Shown here: positions 9,141-17,209 of the stretch, piece by piece
Position numbering within the stretch: the stretch's first letter is position 1
Layout: each line of letters opens with the position of its first letter
Assembly (NCBI GenBank): GCA_002841295.1
Contig: PHEU01000004.1
Coordinates: forward strand, 1-64,000
From: Actinobacteria bacterium HGW-Actinobacteria-6
GTDB taxonomy: Bacteria; Actinomycetota; Coriobacteriia; Anaerosomatales; Anaerosomataceae
Direction: 5' to 3'
Length of the DNA: 64,000 bases
Notes under the pieces: generated by a model
The model's database searches: none
What the model was told of the DNA's origin: nothing
The model's input: only the letters and a program-made list of their open reading frames with translations
Made by a program: the position numbers and the translations under genes

Positions 9141-10595
9141 ATGTTGCTATCCGCCATCGTCCTCCTCCCGCTTGCGGGTGCCGTTGTCTCGGCGCTCGTG
9201 CCAAAGGATCGCGGCGACATCGCCCGTTGGATCGCGGCAGTCGTGACCGCTGTCGACCTGGCACTCGTCGTATTCGTGGCGTTGCGTTTCGACGTCGGAG
9301 CCGGGATGCAGTTCGTCGAGAACGTTGCGTGGGTGCCGCAGTTCGGTATCTCGTATCACCTCGGCGTGGACGGTATCTCGATCACGATGCTTGCCCTCTC
9401 GGCGCTGCTGTCACTCGTCGCGGTCGTCGCGTCGTGGAACATGAAGACCAAGCCAGCTGCGTACTTTGCGATGCTCCTGCTGCTCGAAGTCGGCATGAAC
9501 GGCGTATTCCTGGCCCTCGACTTCGTGCTCTTCTACGTGTTCTGGGAGCTCGTTCTCGTTCCGATGTACTTCCTCATTGGAACATGGGGTGGGCCGCGAA
9601 AAGAGTACGCATCCATCAAGTTCTTCTTGTACACGCTCTTCGGTAGTGTGTTCATGCTCATTGGCATCATTGCGCTCTACCTGCAGACCGGAACCTTCGA
9701 CATGACGGCGATGGTCGGGGCAGGACTTTCCGAGTCATTCCAGTGGTGGGTATTCGCGGCGTTCTTCCTCGGCTTTGCCGTGAAGGTGCCGATCTTCCCG
9801 CTGCACACGTGGTTGCCGGATGCGCATGTTGAGGCGCCGACCGCTGCCTCCGTGCTGCTCGCCGGCATCCTGCTTAAGATGGGCACCTACGGCTTCATCC
9901 GCATCGCGCTGCCGATTCTCCCGCATGCCGCCAACCAGTGGGCACCGTTCATCACGGCGCTTGCCGCGATCTCGATCGTCTATGGAGCGGCCCTTGCGTT
10001 CGCACAGACGGACCTTAAGAAGCTCGTGGCGTACTCATCGGTGTCGCACATGGGCTTCGTCATGCTCGGCATCGCTTCTGGCACGGTGGAGGGGCTCAAT
10101 GGCGCGATCGCAGTCATGTTCTCGCACGGCGTCGTGACCGGCCTGCTCTTTCTCATCGTCGGCATGGTGTACGAGCGCACGCACACCCGAATGATCCAGG
10201 ACGTCTCCGGACTCTCGAATCAGGTGCCGGTCGCCGGTGGGCTGCTCGCGTTCGCGTCGTTCGCATCGCTCGGCCTGCCGGGACTCTCGGGCTTCGTTGG
10301 TGAGTTCCTGACGCTTCTCGGCGCGTGGAAGTCCGACGTACCCGCAGTCTGGGTCGTCATCGCAGCGATTGGCGTACTCCTTGCGGCCGCGTACACGCTC
10401 TCGATGGTGCAGCGCGTCATACTCGGCACGCCGTCACCGATCGTCTCCAAGATCACCGACCTTACCGTTCGCGAAGTCAGCCTCCTCGTACCGCTCGTGG
10501 TGCTCACGCTCGTCGTCGGCCTCTATTGGAACTCGCTTCTGCGCTTCACCGACCCGGCCGTGGCACGCATCGTCGAGCTTCTGGCGGGTGCATAG
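9141..10595 (+). CDS. nuoM: NADH-quinone oxidoreductase subunit M (antiporter-like)
   Basis: A 484-aa membrane subunit, one of three antiporter-like proton channels. Signatures: FYVFWELVLVPMYFLIGTWGGPRKEYASIKFFLYT with the key Glu, FAVKVPIFPLHTWLPDAHVEAPTAASVLLAGILLKMGTYGFIRI, and HGVVTGLLFLIVGMVYERTHTR. ATG at 9141 is preferred over upstream in-frame starts because it begins at the first helix and AAGGGG lies 10 nt before it. Five nucleotides separate it from nuoL. Confidence 0.95.
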   Translation: MLLSAIVLLPLAGAVVSALVPKDRGDIARWIAAVVTAVDLALVVFVALRFDVGAGMQFVENVAWVPQFGISYHLGVDGISITMLALSALLSLVAVVASWNMKTKPAAYFAMLLLLEVGMNGVFLALDFVLFYVFWELVLVPMYFLIGTWGGPRKEYASIKFFLYTLFGSVFMLIGIIALYLQTGTFDMTAMVGAGLSESFQWWVFAAFFLGFAVKVPIFPLHTWLPDAHVEAPTAASVLLAGILLKMGTYGFIRIALPILPHAANQWAPFITALAAISIVYGAALAFAQTDLKKLVAYSSVSHMGFVMLGIASGTVEGLNGAIAVMFSHGVVTGLLFLIVGMVYERTHTRMIQDVSGLSNQVPVAGGLLAFASFASLGLPGLSGFVGEFLTLLGAWKSDVPAVWVVIAAIGVLLAAAYTLSMVQRVILGTPSPIVSKITDLTVREVSLLVPLVVLTLVVGLYWNSLLRFTDPAVARIVELLAGA

Positions 10596-10596
10596 C

Positions 10597-11973
10597 ATGA
10601 TCGGCGTGGGCTGGTTCATACCCGAGTATCTCCTGCTGGCAGGCGCCTTCGTCGCGCTCTTTGCCGAGTGGCTATTCGGTCGTGACAACGCTGGCGCAGC
10701 TGTCGGGGCGGTCACCGCAACGCTCGCCGCTCTCGCCGCGGTGCTCATCGGCGTGCGAGAGCCCGCGTTCTCCGGAGGCCTGCTCGAGCTCGATCAGGTC
10801 GCCGTCACCGTTCGAGTCGCAATCGCGGTCCTCTCGGCGGTCTACTTGCTCTGGCTGGCTGCTCGCGGCACTGCGCCCGAGCGCTCGCGAGAAGCCGCCG
10901 CGCTCGTTATGCTCGCCGCGCTCGGCGGAATGCTGATGGTCTCGGCACGCGACCTCATGGTGCTTTTCATCAGCATCGAGCTCGCTACGATGCCCGCCTA
11001 CGTGCTCATGGGATACCGACGCGACGATGCTCGTTCGCTCGAGGGTGCGCTCAAGTACTTCCTGCTCTCGATGACCACGAGTCTCGTGATGCTGTATGGG
11101 TTCTCGTTCCTCTTCGCTATCGCCGGTTCAACGTCGTTCGCGCGGATCGCCACGGCGCCTGATGCCGGTCTGCTCGGTGGATTTGCGGCACTCTTCGTTT
11201 TTGTCGGGCTGTTCGCCAAGATGTCGGCGGCGCCGTTCCACTTCTGGGCTCCCGACGCATACGCCGGTGCCCCGGCCGCCTCCGTCGCGTTCGTTTCGAC
11301 GGTGCCCAAGCTCGCCGGTGCAGCCGTGATGGTCCGACTCGCAGCCGTACTCGTGCCGGGCGCTCCGTCGCTGCTTGCTATGTTTGTAATCGCGTCGCTC
11401 GCGTCGATGGTGCTTGGCAACCTCGCGGCGTTTCCGCAAAGCGACATCCGACGCCTCATGGCGTACTCGGGCGTCGCTCACACCGGCTACATGCTTCTGG
11501 CTCTCTCGGCAGGCACCGCTTCTGGCAATGCCGCTGCGGTCTTCTACACGATCGCGTACGCCGTGCCCTCGATGGCGATCATGCTGATCGCTGCCGAGGA
11601 GGGGAGTGAGCTCGACGATTTCGCCGGTCTTGCCGCTCGCCGACCCGCCATCGCCTGGGTCTCGGTCGTCTTCTTGCTCTCGCTCGTGGGCGTGCCGCCG
11701 ATGATCGGCATGTTCGGCAAGCTCATGCTCTTCACGGCCGCGCTTGAGGCCGGGCGCCTCGCGCTCGTGATCGTCGCGGTCATCATGAGTGTTGTCTCGG
11801 CGGGTTACTACTTCCGCATTCTGCGTGCCGCGTTCTTCGCCGACGGATCTTCCGAGCCAAGCGTGCCGCTCTCGCTTTCCTCGACGGTCGCTATCGGCAT
11901 CCTTGCAATCGCCACTCTCGGCATCGGAGTCTTCACCGGTCCGCTGTTCCGGCTGCTGACGGCTGGATTCTAG
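10597..11973 (+). CDS. nuoN: NADH-quinone oxidoreductase subunit N (antiporter-like)
   Basis: A 458-aa membrane subunit that closes the operon. It has SARDLMVLFISIELATMPAYVLMGYRRDDARSLEGALKYFLL, FVGLFAKMSAAPFHFWAPDAYAGAPAASVAFVSTVPKLA and IGMFGKLMLFTAALEAG, the NuoN/proton_antipo_M pattern. ATG at 10597 is 1 nt after the nuoM stop, so the pair is probably translationally coupled. No clear terminator follows in the 109-nt gap to the protease gene. Confidence 0.94.
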   Translation: MIGVGWFIPEYLLLAGAFVALFAEWLFGRDNAGAAVGAVTATLAALAAVLIGVREPAFSGGLLELDQVAVTVRVAIAVLSAVYLLWLAARGTAPERSREAAALVMLAALGGMLMVSARDLMVLFISIELATMPAYVLMGYRRDDARSLEGALKYFLLSMTTSLVMLYGFSFLFAIAGSTSFARIATAPDAGLLGGFAALFVFVGLFAKMSAAPFHFWAPDAYAGAPAASVAFVSTVPKLAGAAVMVRLAAVLVPGAPSLLAMFVIASLASMVLGNLAAFPQSDIRRLMAYSGVAHTGYMLLALSAGTASGNAAAVFYTIAYAVPSMAIMLIAAEEGSELDDFAGLAARRPAIAWVSVVFLLSLVGVPPMIGMFGKLMLFTAALEAGRLALVIVAVIMSVVSAGYYFRILRAAFFADGSSEPSVPLSLSSTVAIGILAIATLGIGVFTGPLFRLLTAGF

Positions 11974-12082
11974 AGAAGAAGCTGTGAAGAGCTTGTGCTG
12001 TGGTTGTGCCGCGCCCGCGCGCATGAGCATCCTCGGGTATAGTCGCTTGTTGTGATGCGTCTTCTTCTAAGCGAGGTGCACG

Positions 12083-13336
12083 ATGACCGACGAGTTCACG
12101 CCACAAGACCTTCCCGCCGATGGCGGGCAGTACCCTCCGGCGTACGTGCCGTCGCCGGTTAGTCCGCTTGCACCGCCCTTGGCACCACAGCCTGTGACCG
12201 CGCGCCCGAAGCGTAGCGGAGTAGCGCTCGTCATCGCGGGCATCTTTGGCGGCCTGGTCGGCGCGGCGATAGTCATTGCCGCGTTCGTGTTCATTCTTGG
12301 CTATCCGATGCAGGATGCATCCGTGCAGCCGACGGGAGCCTCCGCGCCGGTGACGACCGCGGTACCCACTCCGGTCGCATTCGGCGAAGCCGCGTTTGCT
12401 GAGTCGGTTGCGGCCAAGCTGACGCCTTCTGTTGTGAATATCGAGATCGAGCAGACCGGGATCGATCGTTTCACGGGCAGGACCGTCACGCAGTCGGCCG
12501 GTAACGGCAGCGGTGTGATCATCCGGGAAGACGGCTACATCCTCACAAACAACCACGTCGTTGATGGAGCCGACGCGATTATCGTCACCATCGGCGTTGA
12601 TGAACTTCCGGCGACTGTTGTTGGCACCGACCCATCGACCGACCTTGCTGTGATCAAGGTCGACAAGACGGGGCTCCTGGCCGCGGAGTTCGGGTCGTCG
12701 GCAGCGCTCAGGGTTGGCGAACCTGTGGTTGCCATCGGCAGCCCGTTCGGCCTCGAGAAGACCGTGACGTCGGGCATCGTCTCCGCCCTCGGCCGATCGA
12801 CGGTTGCGCAGGGAACCTCAGGTATCACTACATACATCAGCCTTATCCAAACCGATGCAGCGATCAATCCGGGCAACTCGGGCGGCGCGCTCGCCGATGC
12901 GAAGGGTCGCCTCATCGGCATCAACACGCTCATCCAGTCGACGTCGGGTCAATCCGCCGGTATCGGCTTTGCGATTCCTGTCGACTTCGCCAAGAGCATT
13001 GCCGAGGAACTCATCTCAACTGGCCGCGCATCGCATCCGTTCATGGGTGTCGGCACGGCGACGATCGACGGGAACGCAGCGGCGCAGTACGGGCTCTCCG
13101 TGAGCGCGGGAGCATTCGTACAGAGCGTCACGGCGGGTTCTCCTGCTGAGACTTCTGGCATCAAACAAGGTGACATCATCGTGAAGATCGCCGACGCGCA
13201 AGTAGCCAGCGTGGAGGACGTCTTCACGGCCATCCGTTCCCAGAAGGTCGGCGATACTGTATCCGTTGAGATCGTGCGCGGCGAAGATCGTATGACTCTC
13301 AAAGTGACGCTTGCTTCAGATACGGCGGCACAGTAG
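12083..13336 (+). CDS. HtrA/DegP-like membrane-anchored serine protease with PDZ domain
   Basis: A 417-aa quality-control protease. A proline-rich cytoplasmic N-terminus (about 1-42) precedes one membrane helix (about 46-73), then a trypsin-like domain outside the membrane. The catalytic triad is visible as His158 (TNNHVVD), Asp187 (STDLAV) and Ser266 (GNSGGAL). One C-terminal PDZ domain (about 310-410) includes the usual SPAETSGIKQGDIIVKI segment. GAGG lies about 6 nt before the ATG. A TATAGT hexamer at 12038-12043 could be its -10 box, but no -35 is evident. The 1-nt overlap with rlmH suggests cotranscription. Confidence 0.93.
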   Translation: MTDEFTPQDLPADGGQYPPAYVPSPVSPLAPPLAPQPVTARPKRSGVALVIAGIFGGLVGAAIVIAAFVFILGYPMQDASVQPTGASAPVTTAVPTPVAFGEAAFAESVAAKLTPSVVNIEIEQTGIDRFTGRTVTQSAGNGSGVIIREDGYILTNNHVVDGADAIIVTIGVDELPATVVGTDPSTDLAVIKVDKTGLLAAEFGSSAALRVGEPVVAIGSPFGLEKTVTSGIVSALGRSTVAQGTSGITTYISLIQTDAAINPGNSGGALADAKGRLIGINTLIQSTSGQSAGIGFAIPVDFAKSIAEELISTGRASHPFMGVGTATIDGNAAAQYGLSVSAGAFVQSVTAGSPAETSGIKQGDIIVKIADAQVASVEDVFTAIRSQKVGDTVSVEIVRGEDRMTLKVTLASDTAAQ

Positions 13337-13800
13337 TGCGCATCACTATCGTTGCAGTCGGACGCCTCAAGGAGTCGTATTGGCGCGATGCAGCTGCCGA
13401 GTACCTGAAGCGCCTGCGTCCCTACGCCACGGTCGAAGTGATCGAGGTGCAGGACCGGGACGTGACCGCAGACGAGCGCGGTGCGCTGAAGGCCGAAGCC
13501 GATGGTGTGCTCCGGGCGATCCCAGATGGCGCGCACGTCGTGGTGATGGCCATCGGGGGCAAGCAGCTCTCGTCCGAGGGTATGGCGTCTTGGCTTGGGC
13601 TGGCCGGTATCGAGGGGCGTAGTTCTGTCGCCATTATCATCGGTGGTGCGGCGGGACTTGATGCGACCGTGATGGCGCGAGCTGATGAGCTGTTGTCGCT
13701 CGGCGCGATGACGCTGCCGCATCAGCTGGCGCGCGTGGTTCTGCTGGAGCAGATCTACCGGAGTTTTCGTATCATGCGTGGTGAGCCGTATCATCGATAG
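13336..13800 (+). CDS. rlmH: 23S rRNA (pseudouridine-1915-N3)-methyltransferase RlmH
   Basis: A 154-aa SPOUT methyltransferase that modifies helix 69 of 23S rRNA. The start MRITIVAVGRLKE, the SAM-knot segment IIIGGAAGLD and the C-terminal LPHQLARVVLLEQIYRSFRIMRGEPYH are diagnostic. The length matches the family (about 155-160). The GTG start at 13336 overlaps the last base of the protease stop codon. Confidence 0.95.
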   Translation: MRITIVAVGRLKESYWRDAAAEYLKRLRPYATVEVIEVQDRDVTADERGALKAEADGVLRAIPDGAHVVVMAIGGKQLSSEGMASWLGLAGIEGRSSVAIIIGGAAGLDATVMARADELLSLGAMTLPHQLARVVLLEQIYRSFRIMRGEPYHR

Positions 13801-13833
13801 CGCGTAGCCGCCGCCGATTGTCAGGGTCTTGCC

Positions 13834-14238
13834 ATGGGTCCGCTCGTGCACTTCGAACTCACACGTGATTGGGCGCGGGAGACCGGGCTTGATGCGGTCG
13901 CAGAACGAATCGCTCTCGCGGACGCTTCGGTCGATGTCGAGTTTCCGGCCCGGGGTTCGCTCCTCAACCTGACCCGTCACTTCGCGCCGTGGGCGTACGG
14001 CTGGGTGTGGTATTACCGACGCCGGGCGCTGCGTATGCGGTCCCCGGAGGCGCTCGGGCGGGCGCTGCATGCGGCGCAGGATGCTGTGGCACACGGGGTG
14101 TTCGGGCTCGCACACGTACGGTTCGATCTCAAGATCGGGCGCAATCCTGATGACTGGGAGGCGGCACCAAGTCGCGTTCGTGATCGCATCCAGGAGCGTA
14201 CACTGAGGATTCTGAGAGCGTACCGGTCGAGCCTCTAG
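13834..14238 (+). CDS. Small histidine-rich protein, possibly zinc-dependent phospholipase C-like fold
   Basis: A 134-aa protein of uncertain role. Regularly spaced histidines are visible: VHFELTRDW near the start, NLTRHFAPW in the middle, and ALHAAQDAVAHG towards the end. This last pattern resembles the metal-binding helix of zinc-dependent phospholipase C and S1/P1-type proteins, where one finds LH-x-x-QD-x-x-x-HG. It is shorter than those enzymes, so it may be a minimal or non-enzymatic member. No signal peptide is seen. Its stop codon overlaps the stop of the convergent minus-strand gene (shared CTAG). The start is an ATG with only a weak AGGG upstream. Confidence 0.65.
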   Translation: MGPLVHFELTRDWARETGLDAVAERIALADASVDVEFPARGSLLNLTRHFAPWAYGWVWYYRRRALRMRSPEALGRALHAAQDAVAHGVFGLAHVRFDLKIGRNPDDWEAAPSRVRDRIQERTLRILRAYRSSL

Positions 14239-14468
14239 CTGGCGGCGTCGGCCATGGCGACCTTGACGCCCCATGCGGCGGCGAGTTCTCCGGCTAACTT
14301 CAGTGCCTGCGTTCGGTCGGTGAACATGCCCTCTGGCTTGGTGCTTTCATCCCGGAAGGAGAGCGCGACCCACCAGAGTTCCCGCTCGCCTGCTGAGCCG
14401 ATTCGGTCAACGCGTACTCGGATGACCTCGCGTCCTTCCGTGGAGATGTTGTCGCTGTCGATTCGCAT
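14235..14468 (-). CDS. Conserved hypothetical 77-aa protein
   Basis: Function not recognised. From the ATG at 14468, which has GGGAG 6 nt upstream, it encodes a 77-aa soluble protein. A beta-rich first half (VIRVRVDRIGSAGERELWWVALSFRDE) is followed by a predicted helix (RTQALKLAGELAAAWGV). A longer in-frame reading to 14540 exists, but its extra N-terminus is arginine-rich and lacks a ribosome site. It converges with the upstream gene, with a 4-nt tail-to-tail overlap. Confidence 0.6.
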   Translation of the reverse strand: MRIDSDNISTEGREVIRVRVDRIGSAGERELWWVALSFRDESTKPEGMFTDRTQALKLAGELAAAWGVKVAMADAAS

Positions 14469-14593
14469 GTGAGCTCCCTTGCGTGATGTCGTACCTCGTA
14501 CCGTTCGTCGTTCGCTTGCTGTCCTAGGTCGTGATGGCACACTGTTTGCCTGAAGGAAGTATCGGCAAAAGGAGTATTAAGGTTGAGTAATCT

Positions 14594-17140
14594 GTGATGA
14601 CTCTCGGCATCAGGTCTATGAGAATGCGGTTGCTCTGGGGTTTTGCGGCGGGGCTCGCAATCTTCACATCCACACACGTCCTCTTTCCGGTAGTCCTGGG
14701 TACCTCAGGCGCCGTCCCTGTTTGGATTCCGGGTGGCATCGCCATGGCTGCTATCATGGCGTCCGGCCTGGTAGCAGTTCCATTCATAGTGCTTGGTATA
14801 TTCGCTGGCGGACTTGGAGTCGTGTCCCCGGCTGTAGCGCTTGCGACTGCGGCGATTGGAATCACCGGACCGATCACATTCAGAATCCTGCTGCGCCGAC
14901 TGCGCGGCAGGCAGTTCTCTTTGGATAGTGTCTCGGATGCGCTTGTCTTTACATTCGCCGCTAGCGTCGGGTCGGCTGTTCCATCTGCGATCGGCATCGC
15001 AGCGGCAGGACTTCTCGGCCAGACCCTGACATCACATATGGGGAGCGTACTGTTCTGGTGGCTGGCGATAGCGGCCGCGACGCTCGCAATCGCGCCAGCG
15101 GCGCTGGTATGGCATAAGTCAGAACGAGTCGGGCGAATGTTCCCGGATGCGATTGTCACGACCGCCGTCATGGTTGGATTGTCATGGTGGACGTTCTCAA
15201 CGCACCTGCCAGTTCCTGTGGAGCGTGTCGTACCCTTCCTCTATATGCCGTTCTTCACGTTTATCGCCTATCGCGGCGGGCGCCGCCTCATGTCAGTGGC
15301 AGTAGCCGCTCAGGCCATCATCGCGACAATCGGCACCCTCAACGGGTATGGCCCGTTCGCGAGCCCCGTCATGCATGAATCGATGCTCGCCCTCAACCTT
15401 GTTATCGCAGTCTTCGCCTTCTCGTCTCTTGTGCTGGTGCTGTTGTTCGAGGAGCGCGCGCGGTTGACGAGAATCGCGGAAGAGTCCCGGGTGGACCTTG
15501 AGAAGCGGGTGACCGAGCGTACTGCGGCATTGACTCTTGCGAACGAGTCACTGATGCAACAGGTCACGGAACGCCGACGCGCCGAAGCGGAACTTGCCGA
15601 GCGTGAGCTGTCCTTCCGCCTGCTGTACGAGCGCGCGCCGCTGGCCTACCAATCGCTCGATGAGTCGGGGAACCTGCTCGACGTGAACGACGCGTGGCTG
15701 GAGCTTCTCGGCTACTCGCGCGGCGAAGTGCTGGGCGTCTACTTCGGCGACTTCCTTGACGCGATCGAGGCTGACTTGTTCCGTGCGCGGTTCGCCGGGT
15801 TCAAGAAGTCCGGGTCGGTTGAAGGAGCTCAGTTCGGGCTGCGGGCGAAGGACGACACGGTTCGTCAGGTTGCGGTGTACGGTCGAATCGCTCAGACGGA
15901 AGACGGCCGGATTCAGCGCACTCATTGCATCCTCCAGGACGTGACCGCGCTCAACCAGGAAGTCGATGCGCTTCGGGCAAGCGAGGAGCACTTCGCCGGC
16001 CTTTTCGAGAACAGTCATACGATCATGACGCTCATGGACCCGACCACAGGACGTTTCGTCGATGTCAACGCAGCAGCGTGCGACTTCTATGGCATGACGC
16101 ATGACGAGTTCATTACTCATGACCTCATGTACCTGAACGGGGTGGATCCCGAGGAGATGGTCGCGCGTCTCGTTGAGATAGCCGCCGGGCAGGGCGGCAT
16201 CCGTATTGACAGACAGACTCTCCCAAACGGGCAGAAGAGAGTACTTGAGATCCACTCAGGTCCGGTCGGTGGTCGCGACAGGCCTCTGTTGTTTTCGACT
16301 ATCCAGGACGTGAGCGATAGGGTGGCAGCGGAGCAGGAGCTGGTGGAGCATCGCGAGCGGCTGTCGGAACTGGTCTACGAGCGCACCGCGCAGCTTGAAC
16401 GCACGTATGCGGAACTTGAGACCGCAGGTGCCGCGAAGGACCGCTTCCTGGCCAACATGAGCCATGAGCTGCGGACACCGCTCAACTCGATCATCGGCTT
16501 CAGCGACATGCTTCTCTCCGGCCTCGTCGGCGAGCTGGATGCTGAACATGACAAACAAATCAGCATGATCAACAACTCAGGCAAGCATTTGCTTGAGCTC
16601 GTCAATGACGTGCTCGACGTTTCGCGCATCGATTCCGGTCACGCGCGCGTTGAGCCTGAGGAGTTTGAACTTGCACCTCTCTTGGAGTCGGTGCTGGAGA
16701 GCGTTCGACCTGAGGCCGAGGGAAAGGGTCTTGCACTGCGTCTTGAGAACGCGACGCCTATCGAACTCGTGAGCAGCGACCGCCGGAAGGTGCGGCAGGT
16801 CCTGCTCAATCTCGTCGGGAACGCCATCAAGTTCACTGATCGTGGCGATGTCACGCTCCGTGTCGGGTGCGATGGCCGCGACACCATCGCGTTTGTCGTC
16901 TCGGACACTGGGCTGGGCATCTCACCTGAAGAGATCGATCGTGTCTTCGAGGAATTCCATCAGGTGGCCCCTCCGGAAGAGACGAAGCCGAGCGGCACCG
17001 GGCTTGGCTTGCCGATCTCACTCAGGCTCGCTCGCATCCTCGGCGGCGACCTGGTCGTATCGAGCACGGTCGGCGTCGGTTCAACGTTCACATTCTCCCT
17101 GCCAGCCGTAGTTTGTTATGCGGAGGCATTGGAGCGCTAG
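14594..17140 (+). CDS. Hybrid-sensor-type histidine kinase: MASE1-PAS-PAS-HisKA-HATPase
   Basis: An 848-aa membrane histidine kinase. The first 300 residues form about eight helices with the MASE1-like signature VPVWIPGGIAMAA. A coiled linker (about 300-335), two PAS domains (about 335-455 and 465-585) and a second coiled linker follow. HisKA has the phospho-acceptor His624 in SHELRTPL. The HATPase_c domain shows NLVGNAIKF (N box), DTGLGIS (G1) and GTGLGLPIS (G2). There is no receiver domain, and no response regulator gene nearby, so it is an orphan. Tandem GTG-ATG starts lie at 14594/14597 with only AAGG 11 nt before; ATG at 14618 is an alternative. The C-terminus ends without an output domain. 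Confidence 0.9.
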   Translation: MMTLGIRSMRMRLLWGFAAGLAIFTSTHVLFPVVLGTSGAVPVWIPGGIAMAAIMASGLVAVPFIVLGIFAGGLGVVSPAVALATAAIGITGPITFRILLRRLRGRQFSLDSVSDALVFTFAASVGSAVPSAIGIAAAGLLGQTLTSHMGSVLFWWLAIAAATLAIAPAALVWHKSERVGRMFPDAIVTTAVMVGLSWWTFSTHLPVPVERVVPFLYMPFFTFIAYRGGRRLMSVAVAAQAIIATIGTLNGYGPFASPVMHESMLALNLVIAVFAFSSLVLVLLFEERARLTRIAEESRVDLEKRVTERTAALTLANESLMQQVTERRRAEAELAERELSFRLLYERAPLAYQSLDESGNLLDVNDAWLELLGYSRGEVLGVYFGDFLDAIEADLFRARFAGFKKSGSVEGAQFGLRAKDDTVRQVAVYGRIAQTEDGRIQRTHCILQDVTALNQEVDALRASEEHFAGLFENSHTIMTLMDPTTGRFVDVNAAACDFYGMTHDEFITHDLMYLNGVDPEEMVARLVEIAAGQGGIRIDRQTLPNGQKRVLEIHSGPVGGRDRPLLFSTIQDVSDRVAAEQELVEHRERLSELVYERTAQLERTYAELETAGAAKDRFLANMSHELRTPLNSIIGFSDMLLSGLVGELDAEHDKQISMINNSGKHLLELVNDVLDVSRIDSGHARVEPEEFELAPLLESVLESVRPEAEGKGLALRLENATPIELVSSDRRKVRQVLLNLVGNAIKFTDRGDVTLRVGCDGRDTIAFVVSDTGLGISPEEIDRVFEEFHQVAPPEETKPSGTGLGLPISLRLARILGGDLVVSSTVGVGSTFTFSLPAVVCYAEALER

Positions 17141-17209
17141 CACCCTGGTCGCTCGGGCGCGGTAGGGGTATCCTGAACACTCACATCTGAGCCCCAAGGA
17201 GTGTTCGCC

